In this document: positions 8,410-17,718 of the stretch, piece after piece
Position numbering within the stretch: position 1 is the stretch's first letter
Layout: each line of letters begins with the position of its first letter
Origin: Thermostichus sp047461615
Lineage (GTDB): Bacteria > Cyanobacteriota > Cyanobacteriia > Thermostichales > Thermostichaceae
Direction: 5' to 3'
NCBI RefSeq assembly: GCF_047461615.1
Contig: NZ_JANSHI010000001.1
Location: 193,409 to 257,408, forward strand
DNA: 64,000 nucleotides
Position numbers and translations under genes: made by a program
Notes under the pieces: model-generated
Seen by the model: the letters and a program-made list of their open reading frames with translations, nothing else
Databases searched by the model: none
What the model was told of the DNA's origin: nothing

Positions 8410-9113
8410 CTCCTTTGCTCGAGATTCAAGATCTCTACAGCGGCTACCGCGGCGTGGACATCCTCAAAGGGATCCGCCTCAAGGTCAACCCGGGGCAAAT
8501 CGTGGTGATCATCGGCCCCAACGGAGCAGGCAAATCGACAGTGCTTAAATCCCTCTTTGGGTTGGCCACCATCCGCTCGGGCCGAGTGCTGTTCCAAGGT
8601 TCTGACATCACGCATCTTGCTGCCGAGCAACTGGTGCGGCGGGGGATCGGCTTTGTGCCTCAGACCAACAATGTCTTTCCCTCCCTCACCGTCGAGGAAA
8701 ACCTGGAGATGGGGGCCTTTATCCGACGAGACGACTACACTGCCCAACGGGAGCGGGTTTACGAGCTGTTTCCGCCGCTAAGGGAAAAGCGAAAGCAAGC
8801 GGCGGGATCCCTCTCCGGCGGGCAGCGGCAGATGCTAGCCATAGGGCGGGCGTTGATGGCGGAGCCGCAACTGTTGTTGCTGGATGAGCCGACAGCCGGC
8901 CTGTCGCCGCTGTATGTCGAGCAGACCTTTGCCCTCTTGCAAGAAATCAACCGCCTTGGCGTCAGCATCCTGATGGTGGAGCAAAATGCCAAGCAGGCCC
9001 TGAGCTTAGCGGACTGGGGCTACGTCCTCTCGATGGGAGAAAACCGCTTTGAAGATACTGGCCCCAACTTGTTGCGCAACCCCCAGGTGCTGGAGCTGTT
9101 TTTGGGGGGCTGA
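8406..9113 (+). CDS. livF: Amino-acid ABC transporter ATP-binding protein, LivF type
   Basis: 235 residues with Walker A GPNGAGKST, Q-loop FVPQTNNVFPSLTVEENL, signature LSGGQRQ, Walker B LLLLDEPTAGLSP and H-loop switch in MVEQNAKQAL. These are LivF hallmarks. The start is the ATG at 8406 overlapping the livG stop; the frame is open further upstream but inside livG. LivF and LivG should form the ATPase heterodimer of one importer. Confidence 0.92.
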   Translation: MTPLLEIQDLYSGYRGVDILKGIRLKVNPGQIVVIIGPNGAGKSTVLKSLFGLATIRSGRVLFQGSDITHLAAEQLVRRGIGFVPQTNNVFPSLTVEENLEMGAFIRRDDYTAQRERVYELFPPLREKRKQAAGSLSGGQRQMLAIGRALMAEPQLLLLDEPTAGLSPLYVEQTFALLQEINRLGVSILMVEQNAKQALSLADWGYVLSMGENRFEDTGPNLLRNPQVLELFLGG

Positions 9114-9121
9114 GACAGGAG

Positions 9122-10828
9122 CTAAGCAGAGCTAGCTAGTTGCAGCTGGCGCAGTTGGGCTGCTTGCTTGAGAAGAGCTTCCACGAAGCTCATCGCTTCC
9201 TGGGCGGAGTGGCCGGCAGCCAGTTGGGCCAGTTCTTCCCGGCGCTCCTTTTCTCCTAGAGGATCCACCCGCACGCAAGTTCGCCCTTCTTGCACCACTT
9301 TGTGAACCCGCAGGTGGTGATCCGCTAGGGCAGCAATCAAGGGTTGGTGGGTAACGCAGAGAACTTGGTGGCTACGGGCAAGCTGGTGCAGTTTGGCGGC
9401 AATGGCCTGTGCTACCTTGCCGGATACGCCGACGTCGATCTCGTCAAAGACCAGAGTAGCCACCGGATCGACGCGGCTGAAGACTGCTTTTAAGGCCAGG
9501 AGAAAACGGCTCATCTCGCCGCCGGAGGCAATGTCGGCTAGCGGTTGCAGGGGCTCCCCAGGGTTGGGACTAAACCAAAAGCTCACCTGATCCACCCCTT
9601 CGGCAGTGGGAGATCCGGCTTGAATCTGCACCTGGAACTGCACGCCGCTCATCCCCAGGGGTCTGAGTTCCTGCAGCAGGGCTCTCTCCAGTTTCCGGGC
9701 TGCCTGCTGCCGCAGTTGGGAGAGCCTCTGGCAGTGGTGCTCCAGCTCCTGGGCTGCTTGGTTCAGCTGCGCCTCTAGTTCCTCCAAGTCGGTGCTCTCG
9801 TCCCGCAGGCGGGCTAGCTCCACCTGGACCCGCTCCGCATGAGCCATCACCTCCGCCAAGGTGGGGCCGTATTTGCGGCAGGCCTGGCGCAGTTGAGCTA
9901 AGCGCCGTTCAATTTTGCTTAACCGACTGGGATCGGCCTCCAGGGCCTCGCTGTAGCGCAGCAGCTCCCGCCCCGCTTCCTCTACCTGCACGAGGGCGTT
10001 GCTAACCATTTCCGCCAAGGGGGCAAGCTCGGGATCCCGTTGAGCCATGCTCCGCAGCAGCCGCTCGGCCTGGGCCAAGAGATCGGCAATGGCTGGCGAG
10101 CCGCTGTCATTTTGGTAGAGCAGTTGGTGGGCGGCATGGCTTTGCTGCCGCAACTCCACCCGGTGGACTAGGCGCTCCCGCTCCCGCTCCAGTTTGCTCA
10201 GCTCCTCGGGATCCTCCAGGCGCAGGGCAGCCAGCTCTCGGGCTTGCAGCTCCAACAGATCTAGGCGCTGCAGGCGCAGTTGTTGAGTCTGCTGCCGGGA
10301 CTCCATTTCAGCTTTGAGCTGGCTCCAGGTCTGGTAGCAAGCTGCCACCTGGGTCCGTGCCCGCAGCAGCTCTTCGCCGCCAAAGGCATCCAGCCAGCGG
10401 CGCTGGGCTTGGGGAGACTGAATTTGAGCCGTTTGCCCTTGGGCAGTGATCTCCAGCAGTTGGGAGCGCAGCCTGAGCATCTGGGCTTTGTTGACCACCA
10501 CCCCGTTGACTCGCAGGCGGCTGGTGAGCTTGCCGCTACGCACCACCAGTTCGCGGCTGCAGACCAGGCCCTCTTCCAGGGGCTCGATCTGTTCCTGCTC
10601 TAGCCAGGCTTCCAGATCGGCATTGGGTTGAAAAATAGCTTCCACTAGGCCCCGCTGGCTGCCACTGCGCAAAGCCCGCGCTGGCCCCCCCAAAGCCGCA
10701 TCGAGAGCCTCGAGAATAATGGACTTGCCTGCCCCCGTTTCCCCGGTAAGCACGTTGAGCCCTGCCCCAAAGGGGATCTCCAACTGCTCAATCAGGGCGA
10801 AGTTTTCAATCCGCAACAGGCGCAGCAT
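9122..10828 (-). CDS. recN: DNA repair protein RecN
   Basis: 568 residues, the normal RecN length. SMC-like layout: N-terminal ATPase half with Walker A GETGAGKS at residues 29-36, long coiled-coil arms rich in Glu, Gln and Leu in the middle, and the C-terminal half with the signature IASGGEMSRFLLALKA and Walker B LVFDEIDVGVSG. RecN acts early in recombinational repair of double-strand breaks. It ends nine bases from the convergent livF stop, leaving no room for a separate terminator. Confidence 0.95.
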   Translation of the reverse strand: MLRLLRIENFALIEQLEIPFGAGLNVLTGETGAGKSIILEALDAALGGPARALRSGSQRGLVEAIFQPNADLEAWLEQEQIEPLEEGLVCSRELVVRSGKLTSRLRVNGVVVNKAQMLRLRSQLLEITAQGQTAQIQSPQAQRRWLDAFGGEELLRARTQVAACYQTWSQLKAEMESRQQTQQLRLQRLDLLELQARELAALRLEDPEELSKLERERERLVHRVELRQQSHAAHQLLYQNDSGSPAIADLLAQAERLLRSMAQRDPELAPLAEMVSNALVQVEEAGRELLRYSEALEADPSRLSKIERRLAQLRQACRKYGPTLAEVMAHAERVQVELARLRDESTDLEELEAQLNQAAQELEHHCQRLSQLRQQAARKLERALLQELRPLGMSGVQFQVQIQAGSPTAEGVDQVSFWFSPNPGEPLQPLADIASGGEMSRFLLALKAVFSRVDPVATLVFDEIDVGVSGKVAQAIAAKLHQLARSHQVLCVTHQPLIAALADHHLRVHKVVQEGRTCVRVDPLGEKERREELAQLAAGHSAQEAMSFVEALLKQAAQLRQLQLASSA

Positions 10829-10925
10829 ACCCCACCTGCCCGACGCGTCGCTAGCGGTGGCTAGGGCAGTTCTGTCTCAGGTTAGCGCAGCTGCTCCTGG
10901 AGCGAGGTTAGAAAGGAGGTTGCCC

Positions 10926-11225
10926 TTAGGTCTCCGGCGTTTCCCCTGGTTTATCGACTTGCTCGGGCGTGGTGTCGAGGGTTTCAGGGGTTGCCGTTAC
11001 TTCCTGAGCAGGAGGGCTAGGCTCGGTTTCTGGCTCTAGGGCAGCAGGGGGGATCTCGGCTTCAGGTTCAGAAGCAGCAGCGGTGGAGGGAACGGCTTCT
11101 TCTTGCTTTTGCCGCTCGTAGCGGCGCCGTTTGAGGGCTTCGTCCACCCAGACATAGACCAAGCTGAGAAGGGAGAGCCCTGCCGTTGCCACTAAAACCC
11201 AGAGTAGAGTGTTGTCTATCGCCAT
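10926..11225 (-). CDS. Small single-span membrane protein with acidic Pro/Glu tail
   Basis: 99 residues from the ATG at 11225. One hydrophobic helix near the N-terminus (LLWVLVATAGLSLLSLVYVWV) is followed by a basic patch (KRRRYERQK) and a low-complexity acidic tail rich in Pro, Glu, Thr and Ala. The positive patch suggests the tail is cytoplasmic. I do not recognise a family. Same strand as recN, about 100 bases upstream of it. Confidence 0.6.
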   Translation of the reverse strand: MAIDNTLLWVLVATAGLSLLSLVYVWVDEALKRRRYERQKQEEAVPSTAAASEPEAEIPPAALEPETEPSPPAQEVTATPETLDTTPEQVDKPGETPET

Positions 11226-11327
11226 TAGGTGCAATCCACCAAACGCTGCTGCCTGTGGAGAAATACTGCTTCCTGAATCTTACCGTTGAAGTTGCACTGC
11301 CTAGTCCAAAGACGGAAGCCGTCTGCC

Positions 11328-11954
11328 ATGCGCTACCTCAAGTTTTATAAACCCTACGGCGTGCTCACCCAGTTTACCGACCCGGCAGGGCGCCTCACCC
11401 TCAAGGCCTTCATCCCAGTGCCCAGCGTCTATCCGGTGGGGCGGCTAGATCGCGATAGCGAAGGACTGCTCTTGCTCACCGATGACGGCCAGCTCCACGC
11501 CCGCCTGATCGATCCCAAATTTGGCCACAAGCGCACCTACTGGGTGCAGGTGGAAGGGATCCCTACGCCGCAGGCTCTGCAACAGTTGCAAGAGGGAGTG
11601 ATCATCCAGGGGCGAAAGACCCGACCGGCTGAGGTTAGAGTTCTGGCCGAGGAGCCGGATCTGCCACCGCGGGATCCGCCCATTCGCTTTCGCCGCTCCA
11701 TCCCCACCACCTGGCTGGAGCTGACGCTGCGGGAAGGTCGCAATCGCCAGGTGCGCCGCATGACTGCTGCGGTCGGGATCCCGACGCTAAGGCTGGTTCG
11801 GGTAGGACTAGGCCCCCTTTCCCTAGCGGGGCTGGCTCCTGGCCAGTGGCAAGATCTCAGCGAGGCGGAGTTGGCCCACTTGCGGCAGTGCTGTTTTGGC
11901 CAGTCGCGCCGTCCTCGGCTTGGGCGGGAGTTAGGCTTACAGCACTCCTTTTGA
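11328..11954 (+). CDS. rluE: RsuA/RluE-family 23S rRNA pseudouridine synthase
   Basis: 208 residues. It opens with YLKFYKPYGVLTQF and has the catalytic motif VGRLDRDSEGLLLLTDDG with its essential Asp, then KRTYWVQVEG and REGRNRQVRRMTAAVG, the pattern of the RluE/RsuA group. There is no N-terminal S4 domain, as in RluE, which modifies 23S rRNA near U2457 in E. coli. The ATG at 11328 fits the family start; the frame opens earlier at 11286. Its 3' end overlaps the convergent hisB by 18 bases. Confidence 0.88.
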   Translation: MRYLKFYKPYGVLTQFTDPAGRLTLKAFIPVPSVYPVGRLDRDSEGLLLLTDDGQLHARLIDPKFGHKRTYWVQVEGIPTPQALQQLQEGVIIQGRKTRPAEVRVLAEEPDLPPRDPPIRFRRSIPTTWLELTLREGRNRQVRRMTAAVGIPTLRLVRVGLGPLSLAGLAPGQWQDLSEAELAHLRQCCFGQSRRPRLGRELGLQHSF

Positions 11955-12557
11955 GCTAGGGATCCCATCTTGTCGGCGCGGATCCCGTTCTACGGCCATG
12001 CGCAGGGCGCGGGCAAAGGCCTTGAAACTGGCCTCGACGATGTGGTGGGCATTGAGACCCGCCACCTGGCGGATGTGCAGGGTAAGCTGGGCGTGGTTGG
12101 CCACCGCCTGGTAAAACTCGCGCACCAACTGGGTCTCGTAGCGGCCAATGCGTTCGACAGTCAGCTCCAGACCATAGCTGAGGTGGGGGCGCCCGGAAAA
12201 GTCCAGCACTACCTGCACCAAGGCCTCATCCAAAGGCGCCCAAAAATGGCCAAAACGGTAAATGCCGCGCCGATCCTGCAGCGCCTGCGCCAGCGCCTGT
12301 CCCAGGGCAATGCCCACGTCCTCATTGGTGTGGTGGTCGTCGATGTGCAGATCCCCCACGGCCTTGATCTGGAGATCAATTAGCCCATGGGTGCTGAGCT
12401 GAGCCAGCATGTGGTCCAAGAAGGGGATCCCAGTGTCGATCTCGTACTGCCCTCTGCCATCGAGGTTGAGATGCACTTGAACGTCCGTTTCGTTGGTGCG
12501 GCGGTGAACCGAGGCCGTCCTGGGCTGCAGTAGGCGGGGGGAGTCGATGGCTGTCAT
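11937..12557 (-). CDS. hisB: Imidazoleglycerol-phosphate dehydratase
   Basis: 206 residues, the single-function HisB of histidine biosynthesis. Metal-binding repeats are visible: GIPFLDHMLAQLSTHG, DDHHTNEDVGIALG and, near the end, NAHHIVEASFKAFARAL. It converts imidazole glycerol phosphate to imidazole acetol phosphate in the cytoplasm. It stands alone; the only other histidine gene here (hisIE) is about 10 kb away, as usual for dispersed cyanobacterial his genes. The 3' end overlaps the convergent pseudouridine synthase. Confidence 0.97.
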   Translation of the reverse strand: MTAIDSPRLLQPRTASVHRRTNETDVQVHLNLDGRGQYEIDTGIPFLDHMLAQLSTHGLIDLQIKAVGDLHIDDHHTNEDVGIALGQALAQALQDRRGIYRFGHFWAPLDEALVQVVLDFSGRPHLSYGLELTVERIGRYETQLVREFYQAVANHAQLTLHIRQVAGLNAHHIVEASFKAFARALRMAVERDPRRQDGIPSSKGVL

Positions 12558-12678
12558 GGCAAGGGTAGGGGAGCACTAGGAAGTCCCAGCTCTAGGATCG
12601 CACAGGTAGGGGTGTCAGAATCAGCGTCTTTGGCAAGGGGGGCAGGCGGGCTCAGGTTGCAGAGGGGGAGAGTGTTCC

Positions 12679-14088
12679 TTGCAGGATTGGCAGCAAGTTC
12701 AACGGGCCCTCAAGCAGTACTGGGGCTACGAGGCGCTACGCCCACCTCAGGAGCAGGTCATCCGCGCCTTGCTGGAGAAGCGGGATGCGCTGGTGGTGTT
12801 GCCGACGGGTTTTGGCAAGTCTCTGTGCTTTCAACTGCCGGCTCTGCTGCAGACAGGGCTGACCCTGGTGGTCTCGCCTCTGATTGCCCTGATGGAAGAC
12901 CAGGTGCAGGATCTCTGGAAGCGCCGTCTGCCGGCGGCCTGTTTGCACAGCGAGCTGGATCCAGCTCTGCGCAAGCGGGTGTTGCGGGCTTTGGAGGAGA
13001 ACCGGCTGCGTCTACTGTATCTGGGGCCGGAAACCCTCTTCAGCCCGCCAGTCTGGGAGCGGCTGCAGCAGGTGCCCCTCAACGGCCTCATTGTTGACGA
13101 GGCGCACACCTTGGTGCACTGGGGGGGATCCTTCCGGCCCGACTACCGCCGTCTGGGGTTGGTCCGCCCTGCCCTGGGCCAGCCTACCTTTCCCATTGCC
13201 GCCTTTACCGCCACTGCCGATCCCGAAACCCTCAGCCGCCTGCGCCACATCCTCGACCTGCAGAATCCGGAATGCATTCGCGCTGACCCGCTGCGAACCA
13301 ACATTTCTCTCAACGTGGCGGTGGCCTGGAGCCCAGCGGATCGCCGTCGGCGCCTGCTGCGCTTTCTGGCGGAAAACCCCGGCTCGGGCCTGGTGTACGT
13401 GCGCACGCGACGGGATGGGGAGGAGCTGGCCGAGTGGTTGGGCCGCCACAACCAGAAAACCGCCACCTACCACGGCGGCCTGGAGGCGGGATCCCGCCGT
13501 CGGCTGGAGCGGGCCTGGCTGGAGGGCGAGCTGCGCTTTCTGGTCTGCACCAACGCCTTCGGCTTGGGGATCAACAAGCCCGACGTGCGCTGGGTGCTGC
13601 ACTTTCACCCGCCCCCCAACTTAATGGACTACCTGCAGGAGGTGGGTCGAGGCGGGCGGGATGGCGGCCCTTGCCAGGCCCTGATGTTGGTCTCCGAGCC
13701 GACAGGCCTCTTGGATCCCACCGATCGCCAGCGCCAAGCCTATTCCTATTCCCAGCAGGAGCGCTTGCTGGCCCAGGCGCGGCGTTTGCTGCAAACGCTG
13801 CCCCCCCAGGGATCCTACGCCGACTTGCCCCCCGGAGAGACGCGGGTGGCCCTGGGCCTGCTGCAGGAGATGGGCTGTCTGCACTGGCCAGATCCCTTTC
13901 ACTTTCAAGTGCTGCACCGCCGCTGGCAGCCGCCGCCGCGGCAGGATCCCTGGCAGGGGATGGACGACTTCATCCACAGCCGCGGCTGTCGCTGGCAGGT
14001 AATCCTGCGGCATTTTGGCTACCCTGAGAACCAGCCTGGCCTGCCCTGCGGCACCTGCGACCGCTGCCGGGCTTCCCAAAGGCGCTGA
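12679..14088 (+). CDS. recQ: RecQ-type ATP-dependent DNA helicase, short form
   Basis: 469 residues. Helicase motifs in order: Q-motif region YEALRPPQEQVI, Walker A PTGFGKSLC, DEAH (VDEAHTLVHWG), FTATAD, VYVRTRRDGEEL, and motif VI VGRGGRDGGPCQA. A RecQ-type zinc site follows near the C-terminus (Cys in RGCRW, then PCGTCDRC). It stops there, so the winged-helix and HRDC regions of full-length RecQ are reduced or absent, as in short cyanobacterial members. The start is TTG 12679 with a gggggag site; no better ATG lies in frame. Confidence 0.88.
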   Translation: MQDWQQVQRALKQYWGYEALRPPQEQVIRALLEKRDALVVLPTGFGKSLCFQLPALLQTGLTLVVSPLIALMEDQVQDLWKRRLPAACLHSELDPALRKRVLRALEENRLRLLYLGPETLFSPPVWERLQQVPLNGLIVDEAHTLVHWGGSFRPDYRRLGLVRPALGQPTFPIAAFTATADPETLSRLRHILDLQNPECIRADPLRTNISLNVAVAWSPADRRRRLLRFLAENPGSGLVYVRTRRDGEELAEWLGRHNQKTATYHGGLEAGSRRRLERAWLEGELRFLVCTNAFGLGINKPDVRWVLHFHPPPNLMDYLQEVGRGGRDGGPCQALMLVSEPTGLLDPTDRQRQAYSYSQQERLLAQARRLLQTLPPQGSYADLPPGETRVALGLLQEMGCLHWPDPFHFQVLHRRWQPPPRQDPWQGMDDFIHSRGCRWQVILRHFGYPENQPGLPCGTCDRCRASQRR

Positions 14089-14148
14089 TGGGTGCTTGCC
14101 CAGCCTTGTGGCCAGCGATAGGATCCCCTCGCTGAAGACTTTCCTGGA

Positions 14149-15933
14149 GTGTCCATGGGTAGTTCTGGACCCCCGGTTGCAGCGCTTGAGCAGCCCTTGT
14201 CCCTGGCGCAGCAGGTGGCGCAACTGCTAGTGGTGCCGGTCTCGGCCCGCCTGGGATCCCAGGCTCCTCCCCGAGAGGTTCTCAAGCGGCTGATCCAAGA
14301 GGTGGAGATTGGAGGCATCTGGATTACTGAGGGTCATGTGGCTGAGGCCCTGCTCCTCATTGAGGAGGCGCAGTCTTGGGCGACTCTGCCCCTTCTTGTG
14401 GCAGCCGAGGCCAGTCGCGGCCTGGCTCTGCAGGGAGCCACTTCCTTCCCCCACCCCCTAGGCCTGAGCCGCCTGGGCTCTGAGGCCGAGCGCTGGGCGG
14501 AACAGTGGGGAAGGATCACGGCGCGGGAGGCGGCGGCCATCGGCATCAACTGGCTGCTTGGCCCGGTGGCTGAGCCCCTGGGGCAGGGTCTAGCAAGACT
14601 GGCGCTGGCGGAGGAGCCACAGCTGGCGTTGCAACTGGCGCGGGCCTTTGTGCGCGGCTGCGAGCAAGCGGTTCCGGAGGGGATTCTAACCACCGCCAGA
14701 GCCTTCCCCGGCCAGGGCTGGGCAGAGGGGCGGGCCAACCCCCTGCTGTTGCTAAAGCCAACTGCTGACCCCTGGTGTCCTCGCCTAAGCCTCACCTTGG
14801 AGGAGCTGCAAGCAGGACCCTGGCTGCCCTTCCGCGGTCTGGTGGACCAGGTAGGAGCCATCTCGGTTGCGCCAGTGGTGCTGCCGGAGTGGGACGAGCG
14901 CTGGCCGCTCTCTCTTTTGCCGGGGCGGCTGACCCAGCTGCTGCGCCAAGAGTGGGGGTTTAGCGGTCTCATTGTGGCAGAGGGCCTCGACCAAAACTTC
15001 CTAGCCAACCTGGCTGATCCCCCCCTGCTGGCGGTTCGGGCTCTCCAGGCCGGCGCCGACCTCCTTTTGGCCCCTCCCGACCCTTTGGCGGCTCTCGCAG
15101 CCGTTGTGGAAGCTGTGCAGCGGGGATCCCTAGACCCCCAGGCCATTGCCCAGTCGGTAACGCGGCTGCTGCGGGCCAAGCAGCGGCTTTTTCCCTCCGC
15201 CTCGGCCCTACTCAAGCAGGTGTGGCCGCCCCTGGCAGAAACGGACTTTAGCTTGCTGCCTGGCTGGATGGGGGCTCGGGTCAACCGCGGTTTTCCCGAC
15301 GAGCACCTAAAACCCCTGCTGCTGGGGGATCCCCTCGCCAAGGATTCACCCCTTGCCAAGCTGTTTAGCGCCCGCTCCCACCTTCCTAGGGCTGCCCAAT
15401 TGGGATCTCTTCTAGCCGAGAGCGACATTGCCCCTTGTCAGGCAGCCATGGCCCGCGGCGGAGTGACCGGCGGTCAGCCTCTGCCTCTCCCCTTGCCGCC
15501 TGGCAGTTGGAACTGGATCTGGCAAGATCTCTCCCTGGGCGCTGAGGCGGCGCTCCTAGCCGAGTCCCCTGCCCTGAGCATTCCCGCTAGCCTGGGTCTT
15601 CCGCCCCTACTCAGCCATTCCCTTACCCCCTTGAGCTTGCTGGAGGCAGCCCTCAGTAGCGGCGGCCAGTTGATTTTCCAGGCCTTTGTCCACGAGGCTC
15701 TGCCCAACTACGTGGTGGATTGGCTGGGGCGGTGGCGGGAGCGGATAGCAGCCGTTGTTACTTATGGAAACTTGGCGGTTTGTCATCGCCTCCAGAGTTA
15801 CTTTCAATGGGCCAACGCCATCCACAGCCTCAACGCCGATCCCCTTGCTCAATTGACAGTCATGCAACGCCTGTTTCCCAGCCGACTCATGCTGGAGAAG
15901 TCCAGGCCTCAGCAAGCTGCTGCAGATCATTAA
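14149..15933 (+). CDS. Family-3 glycoside hydrolase-like protein with altered active site
   Basis: 594 residues. The first 350 follow the GH3 beta-barrel of NagZ-type enzymes: SLAQQVAQLLVV, the long Gly/Trp strand WLLGPVAEPLG, a FPGQGW segment where active NagZ has KHFPGHGDT, and QEWGFSGLIVAEGLDQN. In active GH3 enzymes the last motif reads roughly GFxGLIxSDxLxM with Asp as nucleophile; here that position is Glu (codon 14980-14982). The remaining 240 residues form a second, unassigned domain. It may be inactive or bind rather than cleave sugars. Start is GTG 14149 or ATG 14155; the nearby ggag favours ATG. Confidence 0.7.
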   Translation: MSMGSSGPPVAALEQPLSLAQQVAQLLVVPVSARLGSQAPPREVLKRLIQEVEIGGIWITEGHVAEALLLIEEAQSWATLPLLVAAEASRGLALQGATSFPHPLGLSRLGSEAERWAEQWGRITAREAAAIGINWLLGPVAEPLGQGLARLALAEEPQLALQLARAFVRGCEQAVPEGILTTARAFPGQGWAEGRANPLLLLKPTADPWCPRLSLTLEELQAGPWLPFRGLVDQVGAISVAPVVLPEWDERWPLSLLPGRLTQLLRQEWGFSGLIVAEGLDQNFLANLADPPLLAVRALQAGADLLLAPPDPLAALAAVVEAVQRGSLDPQAIAQSVTRLLRAKQRLFPSASALLKQVWPPLAETDFSLLPGWMGARVNRGFPDEHLKPLLLGDPLAKDSPLAKLFSARSHLPRAAQLGSLLAESDIAPCQAAMARGGVTGGQPLPLPLPPGSWNWIWQDLSLGAEAALLAESPALSIPASLGLPPLLSHSLTPLSLLEAALSSGGQLIFQAFVHEALPNYVVDWLGRWRERIAAVVTYGNLAVCHRLQSYFQWANAIHSLNADPLAQLTVMQRLFPSRLMLEKSRPQQAAADH

Positions 15934-16169
15934 GAGAAAGTTAATGCCGTTACGGATTGTTGGCAGGAAGGGGCTCCTAAGCTATTGTATTGGTGGAAAT
16001 GTAAAAGATTGAAACGTCTCTCTCAGGGTTGTCCGCTGTGCCTTTCTTCTTCCCCCACCTCGACATTTCCAGTAGCCCTCGCTTGGCTTTTGGCAAGGGA
16101 GGAGGGCAAGCCTGCTCTCAGCCCTCCAGGTGGCAGCCCCTGAGCCCATTTTTTGCCCTCCTGCAGGCG

Positions 16170-16526
16170 ATGTGGTCAGTTGACTGGGCGAGGAACCTGG
16201 GATTGAGTCTAGCTCTTGTGGGTCTAGCGGTCTTTGGCTGGAGTTGGCTAGCGGCAGCCATGCGGCCGGATCCCTACACCGAGGCTGTTTTAAGTCTAGA
16301 AGGGCAAGCCAGCAGGGGAGCCTCGCTATTTGCCCTTAACTGTGCGGCTTGCCATGGCGAAGAAGGGGATGGCCGTGTGGGCCCCAGCCTGCGGGGAGTA
16401 AGCAGCCGCCGCTCCGACCGGTTTATTATTTACCAAGTAACTAGCGGCAAAACCCCGCCCATGCCCCAGTTTCAGCCTGATCCCCAAGCAATGGCAGACT
16501 TGCTTAGCTACCTGAAAACGCTCTGA
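16170..16526 (+). CDS. cytM: Cytochrome cM
   Basis: 118 residues: one uncleaved N-terminal membrane anchor (LGLSLALVGLAVFGWSWLAAAM), then a small class I c-type domain with the haem motif CAACH, RVGPSLRGVSSRRSD and the methionine ligand in GKTPPMPQFQP. The ending MADLLSYLKTL is characteristic of cyanobacterial CytM, which tunes electron flow between photosynthesis and respiration. The frame opens at 16029, but the ATG at 16170 gives the normal CytM N-terminus. Ten bases separate it from the phytol-kinase-like gene. Confidence 0.9.
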   Translation: MWSVDWARNLGLSLALVGLAVFGWSWLAAAMRPDPYTEAVLSLEGQASRGASLFALNCAACHGEEGDGRVGPSLRGVSSRRSDRFIIYQVTSGKTPPMPQFQPDPQAMADLLSYLKTL

Positions 16527-16535
16527 GGCCGGCTC

Positions 16536-17207
16536 ATGGGCCTGACACAGCAGCTTGCTTGCTATGCTCTCTGGCTGGCCTCCGTTTTTGCTTTTGCGGA
16601 ATGGCTGCGCTCCCAGCAGGTAGACGGCGAATGGGTGCGCAAAGTTATCCACATTGGCGTAGGCAACATCATCTTGCTGGCCTGGGCCCTCCAGGTGCCC
16701 CGCTGGGTGGGAGTGGGGTTCTCCCTGGTGTTTGCGGGCTTGGCGCTGCTCTCCTACCGGGTGGCCATCTTGCCTAGCCTAAACGGCGTTGGGCGGCGCA
16801 GCTTCGGTACTTTTTTTTACGCTGTCAGCATTGGTCTACTGATCTTCTGGTTTTGGCGGCCCCAGCAACAAGTTTTCGCTGTCATTGGCATTCTGGTGAT
16901 GACCTGGGCCGATGCCCTGGCGGGGCTGGTGGGCAAAAGCTGGGGCAAACACCTCTATCAACTGGGATCTCTCCAAAAGAGCTGGGAGGGATCCCTGACC
17001 ATGTGGGTGGTGAGCAGTTTGGTGATGGCACTGCTGCTTGTGGGGTACTTTGGCTTCTCCCCCTTGTTGCTTGCTGTCAGCGTCGGGGTGGGGGGGGTGG
17101 CCATGGGCTTGGAGATGTTGTCTTGGTGGGGGCTGGACAATCTGACTGTGCCATTGGGCAGCGCCAGTCTCTGCTTTGCTCTGCTGCAGCTTCTCAACTA
17201 TCTGTAA
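16536..17207 (+). CDS. Phytol/dolichol kinase-like membrane protein (VTE5 type)
   Basis: 223 residues with about six to seven hydrophobic helices. Family features include VRKVIHIGVGNIILL, RRSFGTFFYAVSIGLL, WADALAGLVGKSWGKH and KSWEGSLTMWVVSS, matching the CTP-dependent phytol kinase/cytidylyltransferase family. The cyanobacterial and plant enzyme phosphorylates phytol released from chlorophyll for tocopherol and phylloquinone synthesis. It is probably cotranscribed with cytM. Substrate is inferred from family. Confidence 0.85.
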   Translation: MGLTQQLACYALWLASVFAFAEWLRSQQVDGEWVRKVIHIGVGNIILLAWALQVPRWVGVGFSLVFAGLALLSYRVAILPSLNGVGRRSFGTFFYAVSIGLLIFWFWRPQQQVFAVIGILVMTWADALAGLVGKSWGKHLYQLGSLQKSWEGSLTMWVVSSLVMALLLVGYFGFSPLLLAVSVGVGGVAMGLEMLSWWGLDNLTVPLGSASLCFALLQLLNYL

Positions 17208-17276
17208 CGATTGCTACCAGTTACAGGCCAGACTAAGCCCAGGCCCAGCAGGGGCTGCTCTTCCTGCTGCTGCAAA

Positions 17277-17564
17277 CTAGAGGTGGGACTCGTCGCCGCT
17301 CAGCAGCCAGGTAACCGAGACTCCCAGCGCCTTGGCAAAAGCCACCAGTTCTTTGTCGATGACGCGCCGTTTGCCCTTTTCCACCTGGCCAACCTTGACG
17401 TAGTCCAAATGCACACCGTACTTGGCCAGGCGACCCGCCAGTTGATCTTGGGTTAGCTGCAACTTCTCTCGTACCCAGCGCACCCGCTCTCCAATCAAGT
17501 TGGCCGCAGGGCGGTGCTGGTCCTTTCCAGCTTGGGGGGTCTGATGGCTTCTCCGGCGCCCCAT
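17277..17564 (-). CDS. XRE-family helix-turn-helix regulator
   Basis: 95 residues. A basic N-terminal tail leads into a Cro/C1-type domain: IGERVRWVREKLQLTQDQLAGRL, recognition region VHLDYVKVGQVEKGKRRV and AFAKALGVSVTWLLSGDE. No second domain, so it probably binds DNA as a dimer through the HTH alone. It is convergent with the phytol-kinase-like gene and divergent from the sigma factor gene, 225 bases away, which makes autoregulation or control of that sigma gene possible but unproven. Confidence 0.85.
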   Translation of the reverse strand: MGRRRSHQTPQAGKDQHRPAANLIGERVRWVREKLQLTQDQLAGRLAKYGVHLDYVKVGQVEKGKRRVIDKELVAFAKALGVSVTWLLSGDESHL

Positions 17565-17718
17565 GATAGCCTAAGCTAGCACGATTTTGTCGGAGCAGGT
17601 AGCCTAGCTGTCTCCTAGGCATCCTACATCAAGCTCTGGATCGAAAATTGCTCACAGCCGTTTATGTCCAGGATGCTTGACCTATCAATCTCCGTTACTC
17701 CCGCCTACAGGGAAGAGA

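Noticed and set aside
14334..15428. 364-codon open frame on the - strand
   Set aside because: Antisense to the glycosidase-like gene; Ser/Arg/Pro-rich translation without domain features, produced by high G+C.
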